DNA from: Brevipalpus yothersi
Lineage: Eukaryota; Arthropoda; Arachnida; Trombidiformes; Tenuipalpidae
Length of the DNA stretch: 64,000 nucleotides
Direction of reading: 5' to 3'
Assembly: GCA_003956705.1 (NCBI GenBank)
Contig: QZCP01000031.1
Coordinates: 65,248 to 129,247, forward strand
How positions within the stretch are numbered: position 1 is the first letter of the stretch; each line of letters begins with the position of its first letter. Under the pieces are notes generated by a model. The model was not told the origin of the DNA. It saw nothing but the letters and a program-made list of their open reading frames with translations, and ran no database searches. Below are positions 1 to 11,320 of the stretch, piece by piece. A program made the translations under genes and the position numbers.

Positions 1-1301
1 CCAGTCCGATCACTTAAAGTGAGTCCGGCCCGGTTTATTTTCAAGTTGTCCAGTTTCTCATAAACGTTCTGTCGAGTTGGATTGCTTAGAGAACCATCTC
101 GAGACAAGACCCATACATACTCTACGATGAGATTAATCGATATTGTGAGTTTCAAATTTGTTAACTAAGTTCATCAAAAAAAGTGTAATTATCTCTTGCT
201 TACCTGAATGGAATACTCCACTAAGAAGGCTGTTAGTACAAGAATACACGAGAGCATACTCAGTATAATCTGTATCGATAACTGTTATTTGAGTGCCTTG
301 AATTGGCATTCCAAAACCGTAACGAACGGTGTAGAAACCGTTTTTGGAGATATCTTGAACAAGACCATCTCCTTGAATTGATACTGGAATCCCAGCCCTG
401 AATTGGAGTGAAAATGGGAAGATAGTATTCAAATTTTTACGAATTAGATCATCTTATCAGTATGAGGGTATGAAAAGAAAGTTTTGGGAACAGGATTCAA
501 AATCATCTGATAACCAGATGATCATCCTTTTGGGTTCATTTTATTTTATTGAAAATTTACTCACAATGAAAGCCCTCGAACTTCGACATTGATAGAGCCA
601 TCCTTATCGTCACTGTAATCAACTCTCATGCACCGCATCATGAGATCGAAAATAGATGGAGTTTTCTCGGTTTCAATCCAATGACCGAAAAACTGTCAAA
701 AAATATGAGAAGAAATTATTATCAATCATGTTCAATTTTACTCAAAAATTTTTCGACTCAACATATATCATCACTATGGTCAAAAAATTGGCCCAGAAAA
801 AGTTGGAGCCCAACTTTATCGAGAGGGAAAAACTTCTCACAAGGACATTATCAATTGCTGTCAATTTGGCAACATAAGATTATTTATCCTGAATTTTCCT
901 TGCCTCAACAGATCTCCAAAAAGTGAAACCGAAATACAAAAATGTTGAAGCGAAGTGATCCACTGGCCAAAATATTGACTTTTATTGGTGAATATCTTCT
1001 ATTTGAATATCTTTTTGAACTAAAATGCCTGTCAACTCATCTATTACAAGTAGCTTACATTGGACTCTCTCTTGAGCTGACTTGAGAAAATTTTTGAAGG
1101 GAAGTCCTGTCACGTTTTCGGATAGAAGATCTATGCTGACAAGAGAAAAGTGGATGAAAGAATACATACCCGACTTTTGTCAAAGTTTTCTGGTGGATTG
1201 ATAGTGGGACAGGGTCCAGAGACAAATCTTTGGCCATGAATGACGATGATGAAGCATGTAAAGATGAGATTCAAAAAAATCACACGAAATGATGAATTCA
1301 T
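1..1301 (-). CDS. Secreted lipocalin, apolipoprotein D-like (3' end outside window)
   Basis: Four coding exons on the minus strand: 1301-1170, 692-565, 397-204 and 121 to beyond position 1. All junctions are GT-AG and the splice phases agree (0, 2, 1), giving about 191 residues so far. The first exon encodes a hydrophobic signal peptide ending near HG-QRF. The lipocalin signatures follow in order: G-x-W in FFGHW (about residue 45), the second region in TDYTEYALVYSC, and the third-region Arg in WVLSRDG. Cysteines at 31, about 65 and in the YSC motif fit ApoD-type disulfides. Family members are extracellular beta-barrels that carry small hydrophobic ligands; the ligand here is unknown. Only the C-terminal tail is missing, beyond the left edge. 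A TATA box lies about 100 bp upstream of the ATG. The family call is firm; orthology to ApoD itself is not. Confidence 0.9.
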
Positions 1302-1394
1302 AATTCACTTTGTGGATGAAAATTTATAAGGAAATCAGATGAAGATGATCAATAAATAGATCAATTGTTATGATCGATTGAAGATGCTGATCAC

Positions 1395-1402
1395 TTTTTA
1401 TA
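1395..1402 (-). promoter_or_regulatory. TATA box of the lipocalin gene
   Basis: TATAAAAA on the minus strand. A TCAT initiator-like motif has its A at 1371, 31 bp downstream of the first T, which is the usual TATA-to-start spacing. This predicts a 5'UTR of about 70 nt before the ATG at 1301. Confidence 0.5.
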
Positions 1403-2230
1403 GCCTACGCAGTGGCTGGACGAAAAATTTTCCGCTAACAATTGTACTTTTAATCAATTGTTTTAATTTTGAAAATTATTTTGAATGGAAACTAGGAAAC
1501 GCTCCTTGAGAGATGAGGGTTAAATGAACTTCAAGTGACTAGAACTTGATCAAAAGACTTGCCCCGAAAAAGGGAAACAAGATTTTCTTGTTAACAGTGA
1601 TAGCCAGATCATCTTTTTTTTTCATCTTTACCTCCTCCCATCAAGGCTGATCGTGGGCCAATCAAGCCCGTTCTCATTGGCCCTTCTCTCTTTCTCAAAC
1701 AGTGTTACACTTGATGCTGATATCTGATTAACTTCATGCTTATCATTCATGATTTTCTAAATGCGCAGTTAGAATGCAAATCTAGAGCAATAGAAAGTCG
1801 ATTCCTTTATAAGAAAACTTTGGATACTGAATGTGCAAATATCTTGAGGAATGCATTCTGGTCGAATTGATCACTAGTTTGAGTGATTGAAATAGGAAAC
1901 TCTATAATTTCAGAATTTTGTATACTGTCTCATGAAATTCTCGAAGTTATCCTTACACTAGAGAACGCTTTCTAACTCATTGTGAAGTACGTAGAATACA
2001 ACCCTATCTGTATGTTAGCAAGCAGCCTAGATAGGGAATTCCTAAAGTCTCTCTTTCATAGTTTGAGAAGAGTTATCATGTACTTCAAAGTTAGGCTCAA
2101 AAATGCTTGTATATATAACTGAAACATATTTTAACTGAGTTTTATCGACACTCTCACAACTTTGTCAACTGATTCAGTTGAACTGAATGAATTAGTTCGA
2201 CAAAACGCGCACTAACTAGGATGGCTACTT

Positions 2231-2308
2231 TTACTAGATGGCGCTATACTCTACAGACTGGTGCCATATGGTTGACAGCGCCCTCCAGCCATGTTTACAG
2301 AGGGCGCT
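2231..2308. promoter_or_regulatory. Cluster of three CTCF-like GGCGCT motifs
   Basis: Three sites match the core of the vertebrate CTCF consensus CCASYAGRKGGCRSY. They are 2231-2245 plus (13 of 15 positions), 2277-2291 minus (11 of 15) and 2294-2308 plus (11 of 15). The second and third form a perfect 9-bp inverted repeat, AGCGCCCTC (2277-2285) and GAGGGCGCT (2300-2308). They lie 150-230 bp upstream of the GTF2H5 ATG, so a promoter or boundary role is inferred. Binding by CTCF is not shown. Confidence 0.45.
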
Positions 2309-2458
2309 CTGAATAGTTGATCTTTTAGACTTTTGCCTGCCTGAAAGTGGTTCCTAATTATTTTCAAATTAATTCAAATTAATTTTGATGAATTTGTGTG
2401 TAGTGTTTTGTATGGTGGATGGTGATGGTGATGAGTGATCACTTCATTAATTATCAAG

Positions 2459-2671
2459 ATGGTTCAGGTTATGAAAGGTATTCTCATCGAATGTGATCCA
2501 CAGATGAAACAATTTTTGTTACATTTAGATGAGACCGATGCTTTGGGCTGCAAATTTGTGATACAAGATCTTGATGCGACACATGTTTTCGTTTCATCCG
2601 ATATAATTGATACTTTAAAGGCTAAAATTGATGATCTAATGGACCAAATTAATTACGTGGAAATCAATTAA
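2459..2671 (+). CDS. GTF2H5: General transcription factor IIH subunit 5 (TTDA/Tfb5)
   Basis: A single exon of 70 residues, close to the family's 71. It carries the family landmarks [24 protein letters not shown], and the run from FVIQDLD to THVFV, and ends in LMDQI. TTDA is the smallest TFIIH subunit. It binds p52/Tfb2, stabilises TFIIH and stimulates XPB in nucleotide excision repair and transcription. The ATG at 2459 is chosen because the protein then starts MVQVMKG, matching the family start, and no in-frame ATG lies upstream. The ZNHIT1 start follows 105 bp after the stop on the same strand, with no AATAAA between them. Confidence 0.95.
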   Translation: MVQVMKGILIECDPQMKQFLLHLDETDALGCKFVIQDLDATHVFVSSDIIDTLKAKIDDLMDQINYVEIN

Positions 2672-2776
2672 TTATCTTGTCATCATTTGTATTTTGTACT
2701 CTTCACTCGTCCTTGTTTCCTATTGCCATCAATTTTTTCAAGTGTCTGTGTTGGACTGTATCGGGTGTTGTAAAAA

Positions 2777-3295
2777 ATGCCTCTTAAAGCGCCTAAAAGT
2801 TCCGTTTCGGAGGGACGAAAAGGATCTCTTCCTTATCGAGCCCAATACAGAGTTCTCGATGAGGCTGCACGTAATCGACGTAATCGACAAATGTTCGAAA
2901 AATTGGAAAAAGACAATTTCCATGAAGATCCTCATGCCAACCTTGTGATGCACAAAAAAGCGCCTAGATTTGATGATCATTCAATTAAACCTTCTACTTC
3001 CGGACATTCAACTGGACCGAGGAGACATTCACACAAAATTCGTCAAATGAGTTTCGCTGCTTTGGTGGAAGATGATGCCAAAAGTCCACCGCCTAATTAC
3101 ACATCAAGTGTTGCTCCGCAAACTGGAGATGTGATTGCAAATGGTAAAGTTTTGATGAGAGTAATACAGAGACACTTTTGTTGTGTTTGCGGTTTTGCGG
3201 CACCTTACACTTGTATCGCCTGTGGAATGAGATATTGTTGTGTTGCTTGTCTACAAACCCATAAGGATACGCGATGTTTGAAATGGACAGCATGA
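2777..3295 (+). CDS. ZNHIT1: Zinc finger HIT domain protein 1 (SRCAP/SWR1 subunit)
   Basis: A single exon of 172 residues. The N-terminal part has the family segment RVLDEAARNRRNRQ, then a DNFHEDPHA motif. The C-terminal zf-HIT domain spans about 135-167 with ligands C135, C138, C146, C149, C154, C158, H162 and C167, ending in RCLKW as in other ZNHIT1/Vps71 proteins. In the nucleus this subunit joins the SRCAP (SWR1) remodeller that loads histone H2A.Z. The family is usually about 154 residues; the extra length lies in a basic/Ser-rich linker (about 68-125). It sits 105 bp behind GTF2H5 and may share its transcript. An AATAAA signal follows at 3402. Confidence 0.95.
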   Translation: MPLKAPKSSVSEGRKGSLPYRAQYRVLDEAARNRRNRQMFEKLEKDNFHEDPHANLVMHKKAPRFDDHSIKPSTSGHSTGPRRHSHKIRQMSFAALVEDDAKSPPPNYTSSVAPQTGDVIANGKVLMRVIQRHFCCVCGFAAPYTCIACGMRYCCVACLQTHKDTRCLKWTA

Positions 3296-3688
3296 CAATT
3301 TTTTCTTTGTATTTATGTGTGTATGTACCTTAAATCAATGTAAACTTTCGAGTATCAGTCCATTCATTTTTCTTTTTCATTGAACTGAATCGATAGATAT
3401 TAATAAAAATGATTTGGACAATGATATTTTGGAAAAATTCCTATCATGACAAGAGAAATGATTAATTATGGGAAATGGCATCATTCAATGACCAAGTTAG
3501 GGGTTGTATTTGACATAATATGCGAATTGATAATGGAGGAAAATCTTCAGCGACGAAAAAAAACTCAATTTGAATTGTTGATCCAAATCTTGTACTCTAA
3601 AAGGAATGGATAATTGCAAAGAAGAGTGAAGAAAAATTTTAATTAAGTTATTACAAAAAAAATTGGATCATATCAACTGACCAGATAT
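3296..3688. other. Convergent 3' region of ZNHIT1 and ZnT1
   Basis: Holds the 3'UTRs of the two converging genes. A minus-strand ATTAAA at 3643-3638 is a plausible weak poly(A) signal for ZnT1. No coding region seen. Confidence 0.5.
3402..3407 (+). terminator. Poly(A) signal after ZNHIT1
   Basis: AATAAA 107 bp after the ZNHIT1 stop. None lies between GTF2H5 and ZNHIT1, so this could end a transcript carrying both. Confidence 0.5.
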
Positions 3689-6600
3689 TCATGGACCATA
3701 AAAGCCGTCATTAAATTTTCCTCGATCATCTGGATCCTGGTCTTTTCGATCCTTCTCAGAAGTTTGCTTCGGATCGCCGATATCTAAATTAACTGACTTA
3801 TTGTCTCCTGAGTCCAAGGGAACGTTTTTGAAGCCCGTTGAATCGATGCCTTTCTCAATTGTCATATTGCTACCGTAAAAAGTTCTCCGATCTTTATTGA
3901 AATCATCTCTATTGTTGTTCGCCAGTGGATCAGGTGAGTTTCGGCTGGATTCACAGCATGTCTTGGAGGCACACGAATCTTTCTCAGGACAATCAAGAGC
4001 ACAATTTTCATTATCTTCCATCGGTCTGAACTAAAATCATGCAGACAAAGAGAAAATAAAGAGGATAAGAATTGAAAGACATGAACTTGATCCATAATTG
4101 AGATGTCTATGAATATTAATTTTGTATTGTTTCCATAATTACTCTTCAAGAATTGACCTTGCAATAAGCTTCGGTTCACATATATATATACATGTAATAT
4201 TCTGGAGAGTACATTCATAACCTCTCCAAAAAATAATAACTTTCTCGAATCATCTTCCAATATTGATGATGAGGAATAAAAGTGTGCGAATTTGAGGAAT
4301 CGCTTCCGCATCATTGTAATGAATTCTCAGCACGACTCATTTTGATGCTGGACTTGATGAATCAATGGAGCCTCTCAAAGTTCAATTCTAAGTCAGTTCA
4401 CTAGTCTACCGAACAGCTCCAATCTACATGATAAGTCAAGCTGAATTGGTCAGAAAATTGTATTCAATCGAAACATTAAGTGACATTCTCATGTAATTCA
4501 TTGAAACTCGGTCGAAATCCCTCATGTGAAAGCCTTGGATTAATCGGGAAAATTGGAAATGAAGATTGAATGGAGAAGATAGAAGATAGAAAAAGATAGA
4601 GATTGAGGAGGCCAAAGCTCGCGACACGCCAACCGCGAAGCTAATTAATTAAGTATTCATTAGCAAGTAGATGAAGGAAGGCCAAATTGAGGGTTGAAGA
4701 AAAAAGTGTGTTTGAGTGTGAGATAGAGAAGATGAATGGCTAATATCTATTCCGGTGTAAATGGTGAATATTGGAACCGAATCAATCGGAAAAAAGGTCT
4801 TTCCAAGTATTTCGCTGGTAGAGTGTCGAAAAAGAATGAAGAGCCGGAAATCCGAAAATCAAGCCTTCAAAAAATGACTCCAGTGATTCATTCATCCATT
4901 CGTGGAACCTTTTCGCTCACTTTAATACAAGCTATGGAACTTTTTTGATGCTGAAAATGATCCATTGTATTTGAAAGTATGCTTCCATCAACTTACCTGA
5001 AAATCAAGGTCCACAAATTCTGGTTGAATTGTTGTCGAATGAATTCCTTCGTTGTGGAAAAATTCTTTCACTTTTTCGGCTATTTTCATGTAATCAGATA
5101 AATTTTGACAACGTATATGGGCCGATGCAATTATTTTCTCTCCAGCTAATTGCCAAACATGAAATTCATGAACAGCTATTACACCTTTGATCTGAAATAG
5201 AGTGATGAAAATTAAGGGATTGAACTTCGATGATTATAGGCATCGTTTAGCAATTTGATTATGAATATTATTATAATCTAATGAATACCAAATTCTGTTC
5301 GCATCTGTGAGAATCGAATTGATCTCGAAAAAAAAATTTGTCAGCAAGTTGCCAAGCATTTGATCATCCTGAGAGGATGAACTATTTTCATTATCAGAGT
5401 GAGATAATTCTTCAATGAGAACTATTTTTTCGAAATTTTCATGAGAGAGAGAATCTTACCTCGCTCAACAGTTTTTTACGAAGATCATTGACTTCGATGT
5501 GAGTAGGAACAGTTTGCAGCAAGATCATGGCTGATTCAGCCAACAAAGGCCATGTACTGTATGTTATCAGGCAAACCATGATAACTGATAGAAAAGGATC
5601 AACATAATCTCTGATCCACCAATCTGTGAGCCAGATTATCAGTGCACTTATACAGACAATCACAGAACCCAAAGCATCAGCAAGAACATGTAAAAATACG
5701 CCATGCATATTCATCTGTTCACTTGAACTTGGAAGTTTCTTTTTCTCTTCATCTTTTTTCGAAACTCCATCCGAATGTTTGTGGTCATGGCTTTGAACGC
5801 CTAAAATTATAGACACAAGAGATGATCAGGAACCAATTTTGTCAAAGCCAAGCACAAGAAAGAAAGGAAATGGAATGTATGTATAGCTGATTCCCATGAT
5901 ACAGATCAAAGATACCTGTAGCATCTGAAGTTCGATGAATTCCAACGAAGACAAAAGATTCTTTCACACCCAATAGATAAAAAATTAAGGCTATTGAACT
6001 TCAAAGAACCTTCTTTTTCTTTGCTAAAATCCTCATCTCTCATCAAACTCTTTTAGAAAACTGTTGAAATCTACCCAAAAAACTTGATAGTTTGACATCA
6101 TCAATTATTTTCCAATTTCCATTCAGACTTTGCACGATAATTCAGAATCACCATTTTGTGATAAATATTCCTCTCTTGATATTCATTTGACCACAAGAAA
6201 AGGTATAAGAAACTGAACTGACTCAGTCAAGACAGTAAATACTGATTTAGTCTGGCAAATTTTTACCATCCAGAATCTATCGCTTTCGATTTCTTGGAAT
6301 TTTGGAATAGATACTACCTCTCCTTATCAATATGATCGGGTGAAAAGCTATGAAATCAGATCGATTGTGCAACTCGATTGTTTATGGATTGATAAAGGCA
6401 TTAACCGCTCATTTCTGTTTCTATGTCAAGTCTAATATCAATCATCGGAAAAAAGGAAAAAAACTATCAACTCACCGTCATGTGAGTGACCATGTCCGGT
6501 ATCACCTCCATGGGAATGTTTATGGCCACCTCCTCCACCATGACTGTGACCATGTCCTCCTCCATGGCCTGTTTAGGAAATAGAGAGATACAGATAATTA

Positions 6601-9600
6601 TTTAAATCAGACTACAGCGTGTACGACAGTTGAGCAATCGAATGATTGTAAACTAAAACGATTTTTGTGAGTTCTGAGAGTTTCTAAGCAAATTGAAAAT
6701 TTCTTGATGTACTGTGGCGAATCATTCTCAAAAAATTAATGAATCGAATCGAAAGATAACATTAAAAAGTTATTCAGTTCGTAAGAATTCCATTGATAAA
6801 TGATCAAATGCTTTGAACTATCGCCAAGCACACCTAGCATATGGGTTGAATGCTTGATAGTTCCATTCAAAAATTTCCATGGTTTTTCTCCGAGCTTCCA
6901 ATCACAAAGTAACAAAGTTGATCTTTGGAAAGATAGAGAAAAAAATAATACAAAACGGTAAAATAAAAAAACAGTGTTCCCCCATTATTTACTGATTACT
7001 ATCATCGTTGTTTTGATCCAATCTCAGGGACCCTAATCATGGCCACCTTGCCGATGCCTTGAAATTATGAGTACCACTCAATTCATATTGATCCATTTTT
7101 TCCTTAGAGCACAACACGTCTGTACACGATATGTGTGTACGTTTCCTATGCAAAAAGGGTTGATCAGCCTTTACGCTTTTATTCTCATGAATAAGATATG
7201 CTTTCAACAGACAACTCAATATAAGAGCAAAAAAATCTACTGATGATGATATGATGATTGAACAATTAAAGTTACTTTGTTAAAGTGAGTCGGCAAGAAA
7301 GGAATCATCAAAATTATCTTAAATGATGCTCCAGAATCTTGGTGGGAAATTTTTTCTTTCTCTTTCTCTCTCTCTCTTTTCGTCAATCTTACTCAAGGTG
7401 AGCATTTCTACATGATGCCAGATGAATACTCTTCTTTTTCCTTCAGTAATAATCAATTAACTTGCTTGTTAGAACAATTGTGGGTCTAGTGCAAAAATAT
7501 CGATATTTTATTGTAAATGCACTAAATGCTGAACATCATCATCACTTACTCTCCTCATGAATCCTTAATATTGGTAAGCAAGATAAGTGAAATGCTGATG
7601 ATGATATGATTGTGAATGTCTTCGATCAGTGATAAAAGTCTAATGAAAAAGGCTTTATAATCTTATATTTATGAATTCAATGCATATTCATTTTTCAAAT
7701 AGCAATCATTCTAATTAATGGACCCTCAAGAATGGAAGATATTTCAGAGGGAACACTTTCTCTCATCACATCATTTGATATTGAGGATGAGCAAATTTTT
7801 TTTGCAATCAGCTCGCAAATTAAGTGTGTGTATATATATATGATTCTGCTTACAATCTTTATCAATGGGAAAACTAATTAATTAATTGATGATACTCGCA
7901 ATAATCATGAAAAAGGTTATGATAGGTAGCGCTAATCATGGTCAACATAAACGAATCTGGACCTTCGATCACTTCTTTTTTTGTACGGAAATTCCCTTGG
8001 CTCATAATATTATCATCATTACTGGTATTATTAGTATTACATTACCATCACAAGTGGCCAACTTTGGGGTAAAAAAAGTAACAGGCCATGAGACATCATC
8101 ACCATGATTTTCGTTTTCACACATTTTTGATCACTCGATTTGATTCAACGATTCGGAAAGCTTGAAAGGTTATGTGATCATCACTGAATGATAATTTGAA
8201 AATAGCTTAATCAAGTGAAAAAACTATCCCCATGAGGAGATGAGGATATCTGGCTTCAGAACTTCGTTCATCAGTTAATTCTTTGTTTTACAATCATTCT
8301 CATGATTCTCAAGTGAAACAATCAAAAAGAAAATAATACCTAATAAATCGTGAGAGGATATTCACATCTTCACCTTGATGACCATCTCTCTCTCTAAAAG
8401 GTTATTGGAATTCCGAAAAAGAAATATTATCACACTCTCTCTCTCTCACCATTTAATCAGTATTATTTGAAGAAAGAAAAATCATACTAAAATGATGTAA
8501 AAAGTTCCAGATGATTCGATGACCAGAGAGAAATATTGCCAGACCAGTCGATTGATTGAACTTTTTACAGTCAATTAAAATGCTTTGATAGCCAAAGTAA
8601 TTGGAACTTATGCCTGAAGAAATTCTATCGTTGAATTTGGTTAGATTTGCATTGCTTGAATACCATTAAGAATGTGCAAAATTCAATCAAGTTTATTCAC
8701 TTGAATGAGGAAAAAATGTAATTGTTTAGCTTCCTACATCGAATGGAATTATTTGAATGGATGAATCAGTTTTTTTTTCACTTTCTCTCACTCTTTACCG
8801 AATATTTATGAGCATGTTTCACAATCAAAATTGTATCAATGATTCAGTGCATCAAGTGAGAACTTGGACATAACCCAGAAAAAAAGAGCAATCGTCTAGA
8901 GATAAATAATTCTCGACATTGAGCTGAATTGTAATAATCTTATTGAATTGATTGATTAAGTGAATGATTTTGTGGGCAATCGAAAATGAAACAGAGAGAG
9001 AATCTACAAGTAAATTAAGATAATTTTCTCATTTATTCTGCTTCTCATCCATCAGGTACATCAATTGATGAAAGAGAGAGAGAGAAAAGAAAAAAAAAAT
9101 TTACCCTCACAATCATGATATGAACATGATAAATATATTCTTTGTATGAGTCCTCTCTCTTTCCTCTTCCGATCACCGACATGACATGACTTAACATCAT
9201 CCAAAGTAATTATCCACTTGAGGGTAAGAATAATGGTAAAAGAATAGAATTTTCATGATCATCCATGATGAATGAGCGATATTGACTGGATGATTAGAAG
9301 ATCAATGATAATTTTTGTGGAAGCCTTGAAAGTGTGGAGAGAGAGAGATCGACTAATGAATACTGTCTCACAAATCAGATCATGTCCAAATGTCAAGAAA
9401 ATCAGACACTCAGTTCAAGTGTCTCTCCACGTGATTGGCATAGATATTTCATTTATACATGTATCATTGCACAATTGACCCTATCAATTGAGTTATTCTA
9501 GGCAAAATCTGAGTGAATATACTCGAAAAGAGCGAAATTATCGAAAAAGCGTCTGAAGATGGACATTTTCGACACACATTTGGGCAAATTAATGAGCGCT

Positions 9601-10647
9601 CAAAATACAATTTGAGTGATAGAAAAGTAAGTGAAAATAGAATGATCAACTATAATTTGATAGACAGGGGAAAAGAAATATATTAGATTTCTGATTTGTA
9701 TTGCTGCATTTTCAAATCAATTGAAGTGATAAGAATGTTTCCGTTTCACTTCTAAAGCAAAATGAATATCATTATTAATAAAACAAACAATTGAACAATG
9801 TTTCATGGAATGTAATGCTTTTTTCCAGCCACTACACTGTACTACTGCTTACTTACTTTTAACATTCTCTCTTTCTCTCTCTCAGATATACACACTTTTC
9901 ATTCATCAAGAGAAGATATTGAAAGAGAAAAAAAGAGGATAGAAGTATAAATTGTCATGCCAACAAATCCATTTGTCATCTTGACTTAACGGAGGTGATA
10001 ATACAATTAGACTGTGGCAGATAAGAAATAATAGATTTCAAAGGATAGGAAGTGGACTAAGGAGAAGAATGTGGATGGTTCCTCTTCTTGCCTTTTTCTC
10101 ACCCAAAATTGAGCAATTGATACCAAAAAAAGAACGATTTAATCGGAGAACTGTAAAAGTTCTGCGAGTTAATAAAATTCATTTCATCAAAAGTGTCACA
10201 CTCACACTCTAACATAAATATTTTTGCGTTACAGATAGAAAAGGGTGAAATTTAGTTCATCATCAGACAACTTGTCCCATCTTGATGATGGTATGTGTGT
10301 ATGTGAATGTATTTTCCTCCAAATAATCCATCATTTCCATTCAATTCCATAACGTTATGCAATTTCAAGAGCATTTCGAGGAAGGAAAAAGATTTGGATC
10401 AAATATATACACTCTCTCTCAACTTTTGAGGTTTCGCTTTTTCGTTCACACATTAAACTAACGGACCTCGAAAATGTTGGCCCTTTAATTTGATTTGATT
10501 TGAAACTCGAAACCTGAAAGCTTCAGTTATAGTTAATAAAAAAAGATGAAGAGAAAGCGAGAGAGAAGATCACTTTAATCTGTGTTTGTATGTGTGATCA
10601 AGCATGAGTTGTGATAATCACCTGTAAACAAGATTGGTACAATTTTT

Positions 10648-10692
<45 letters not shown>

Positions 10693-11320
10693 AGATTTTC
10701 ATCTAATCAAGCGATTGTAGGAGATTTTTCATTGAAAGTGTGTCTCTAGGATATTTGCGATGTCTTTCACTTGCTGTCTTTGCTCAACTCATTCATAATT
10801 CAAATTGTTTCTTTCGTTTCTCAGTCAAAAATTAAAATTAAAATTTGTTGCAGTAATCCGGATCAGAACGATCACAGATTAATAGAAGACAATCTGAAAG
10901 TGTCGAGAAAAACTTACCAGCAAATAGAAACAGTCCGATAACGTTAACCAAAAGTCCGGCAAGTCCAACACCAAGAATTAACACTGGCTCGTGTATTTTT
11001 TGAACATTGTAGAAACGTTTAACAGATTCAACTAGGATAGAAAAACACAAGGCACATAGAAATACTGCGTTTATAAGTGCACCCAACACTTCGGCACGTG
11101 CCCAACCGAACGTATTTTTGGACCACTTTTTGGGTGACATAAGAACCGATATGTAGGCAATTACGAGGGCAATTAAGTCTGATAACATGTGGAATGAATC
11201 GGCAACAAGTGCCATCGAATTGGTTACATAGCCAACGATAATTTCAATGAAGAAGAACGTGGTAGTCAAGGATAACATGAAAAGTAGCCTTTTTCGGGCT
11301 CCACTATTTTCAGCTGACAT
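3689..11320 (-). CDS. SLC30A1: Zinc transporter ZnT1 (SLC30A1, cation diffusion facilitator)
   Basis: Five exons in consistent phase: 11320-10918, 6568-6476, 5800-5460, 5191-4997 and 4030-3689; 457 residues. Exon 1 encodes TM1-TM4. The Zn-binding H44xxxD48 pair in TM2 is paired with H203xxxD207 in TM5. Exon 2 is a 31-residue His/Gly loop (HGHSH motifs). Exon 3 has the ZnT1 signature EQMNMHGVFLHVLADALGS and TM5-TM6. Exon 4 is the cytosolic C-terminal domain (HEFHVWQLAG, then TTIQPEF). Exon 5 is a hydrophilic tail with a Cys-rich start (CALDCPEKDSCASKTCC), which may bind metal. ZnT1 normally exports cytosolic zinc across the plasma membrane. Human ZnT1 is slightly longer (507). Intron 1 is 4.3 kb. 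I did not look for metal-response elements systematically. Confidence 0.95.
6569..10917 (-). other. Intron 1 of ZnT1
   Basis: About 4.3 kb without a recognisable exon. It contains short CT/GA tracts and one long (CT)n. Short open frames here have no family resemblance. Confidence 0.7.
10651..10690. repeat. (CT)n microsatellite
   Basis: Uninterrupted CT dinucleotide run of about 40 bp inside ZnT1 intron 1. Confidence 0.95.

Larger units (their letters stand above)
1302..2458. other. Divergent intergenic region between lipocalin and GTF2H5
   Basis: No coding region recognised. The left end holds the lipocalin TATA promoter. The right end (from about 2200) holds CTCF-like motifs and the presumed GTF2H5 promoter. 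Short upstream ATGs (for example 2412, an 8-codon reading frame) precede the GTF2H5 start and would be in the leader only if transcription starts upstream of about 2410. Confidence 0.6.

Noticed and set aside
4736..4948. 70-codon plus-strand frame inside ZnT1 intron 4
   Set aside because: No family resemblance, and it lies in the intron of an antisense gene without promoter or poly(A) evidence.
7886..8107. Hydrophobic 73-codon frame in ZnT1 intron 1
   Set aside because: Composition reflects AT-rich intron DNA; no homology and no transcript signals.
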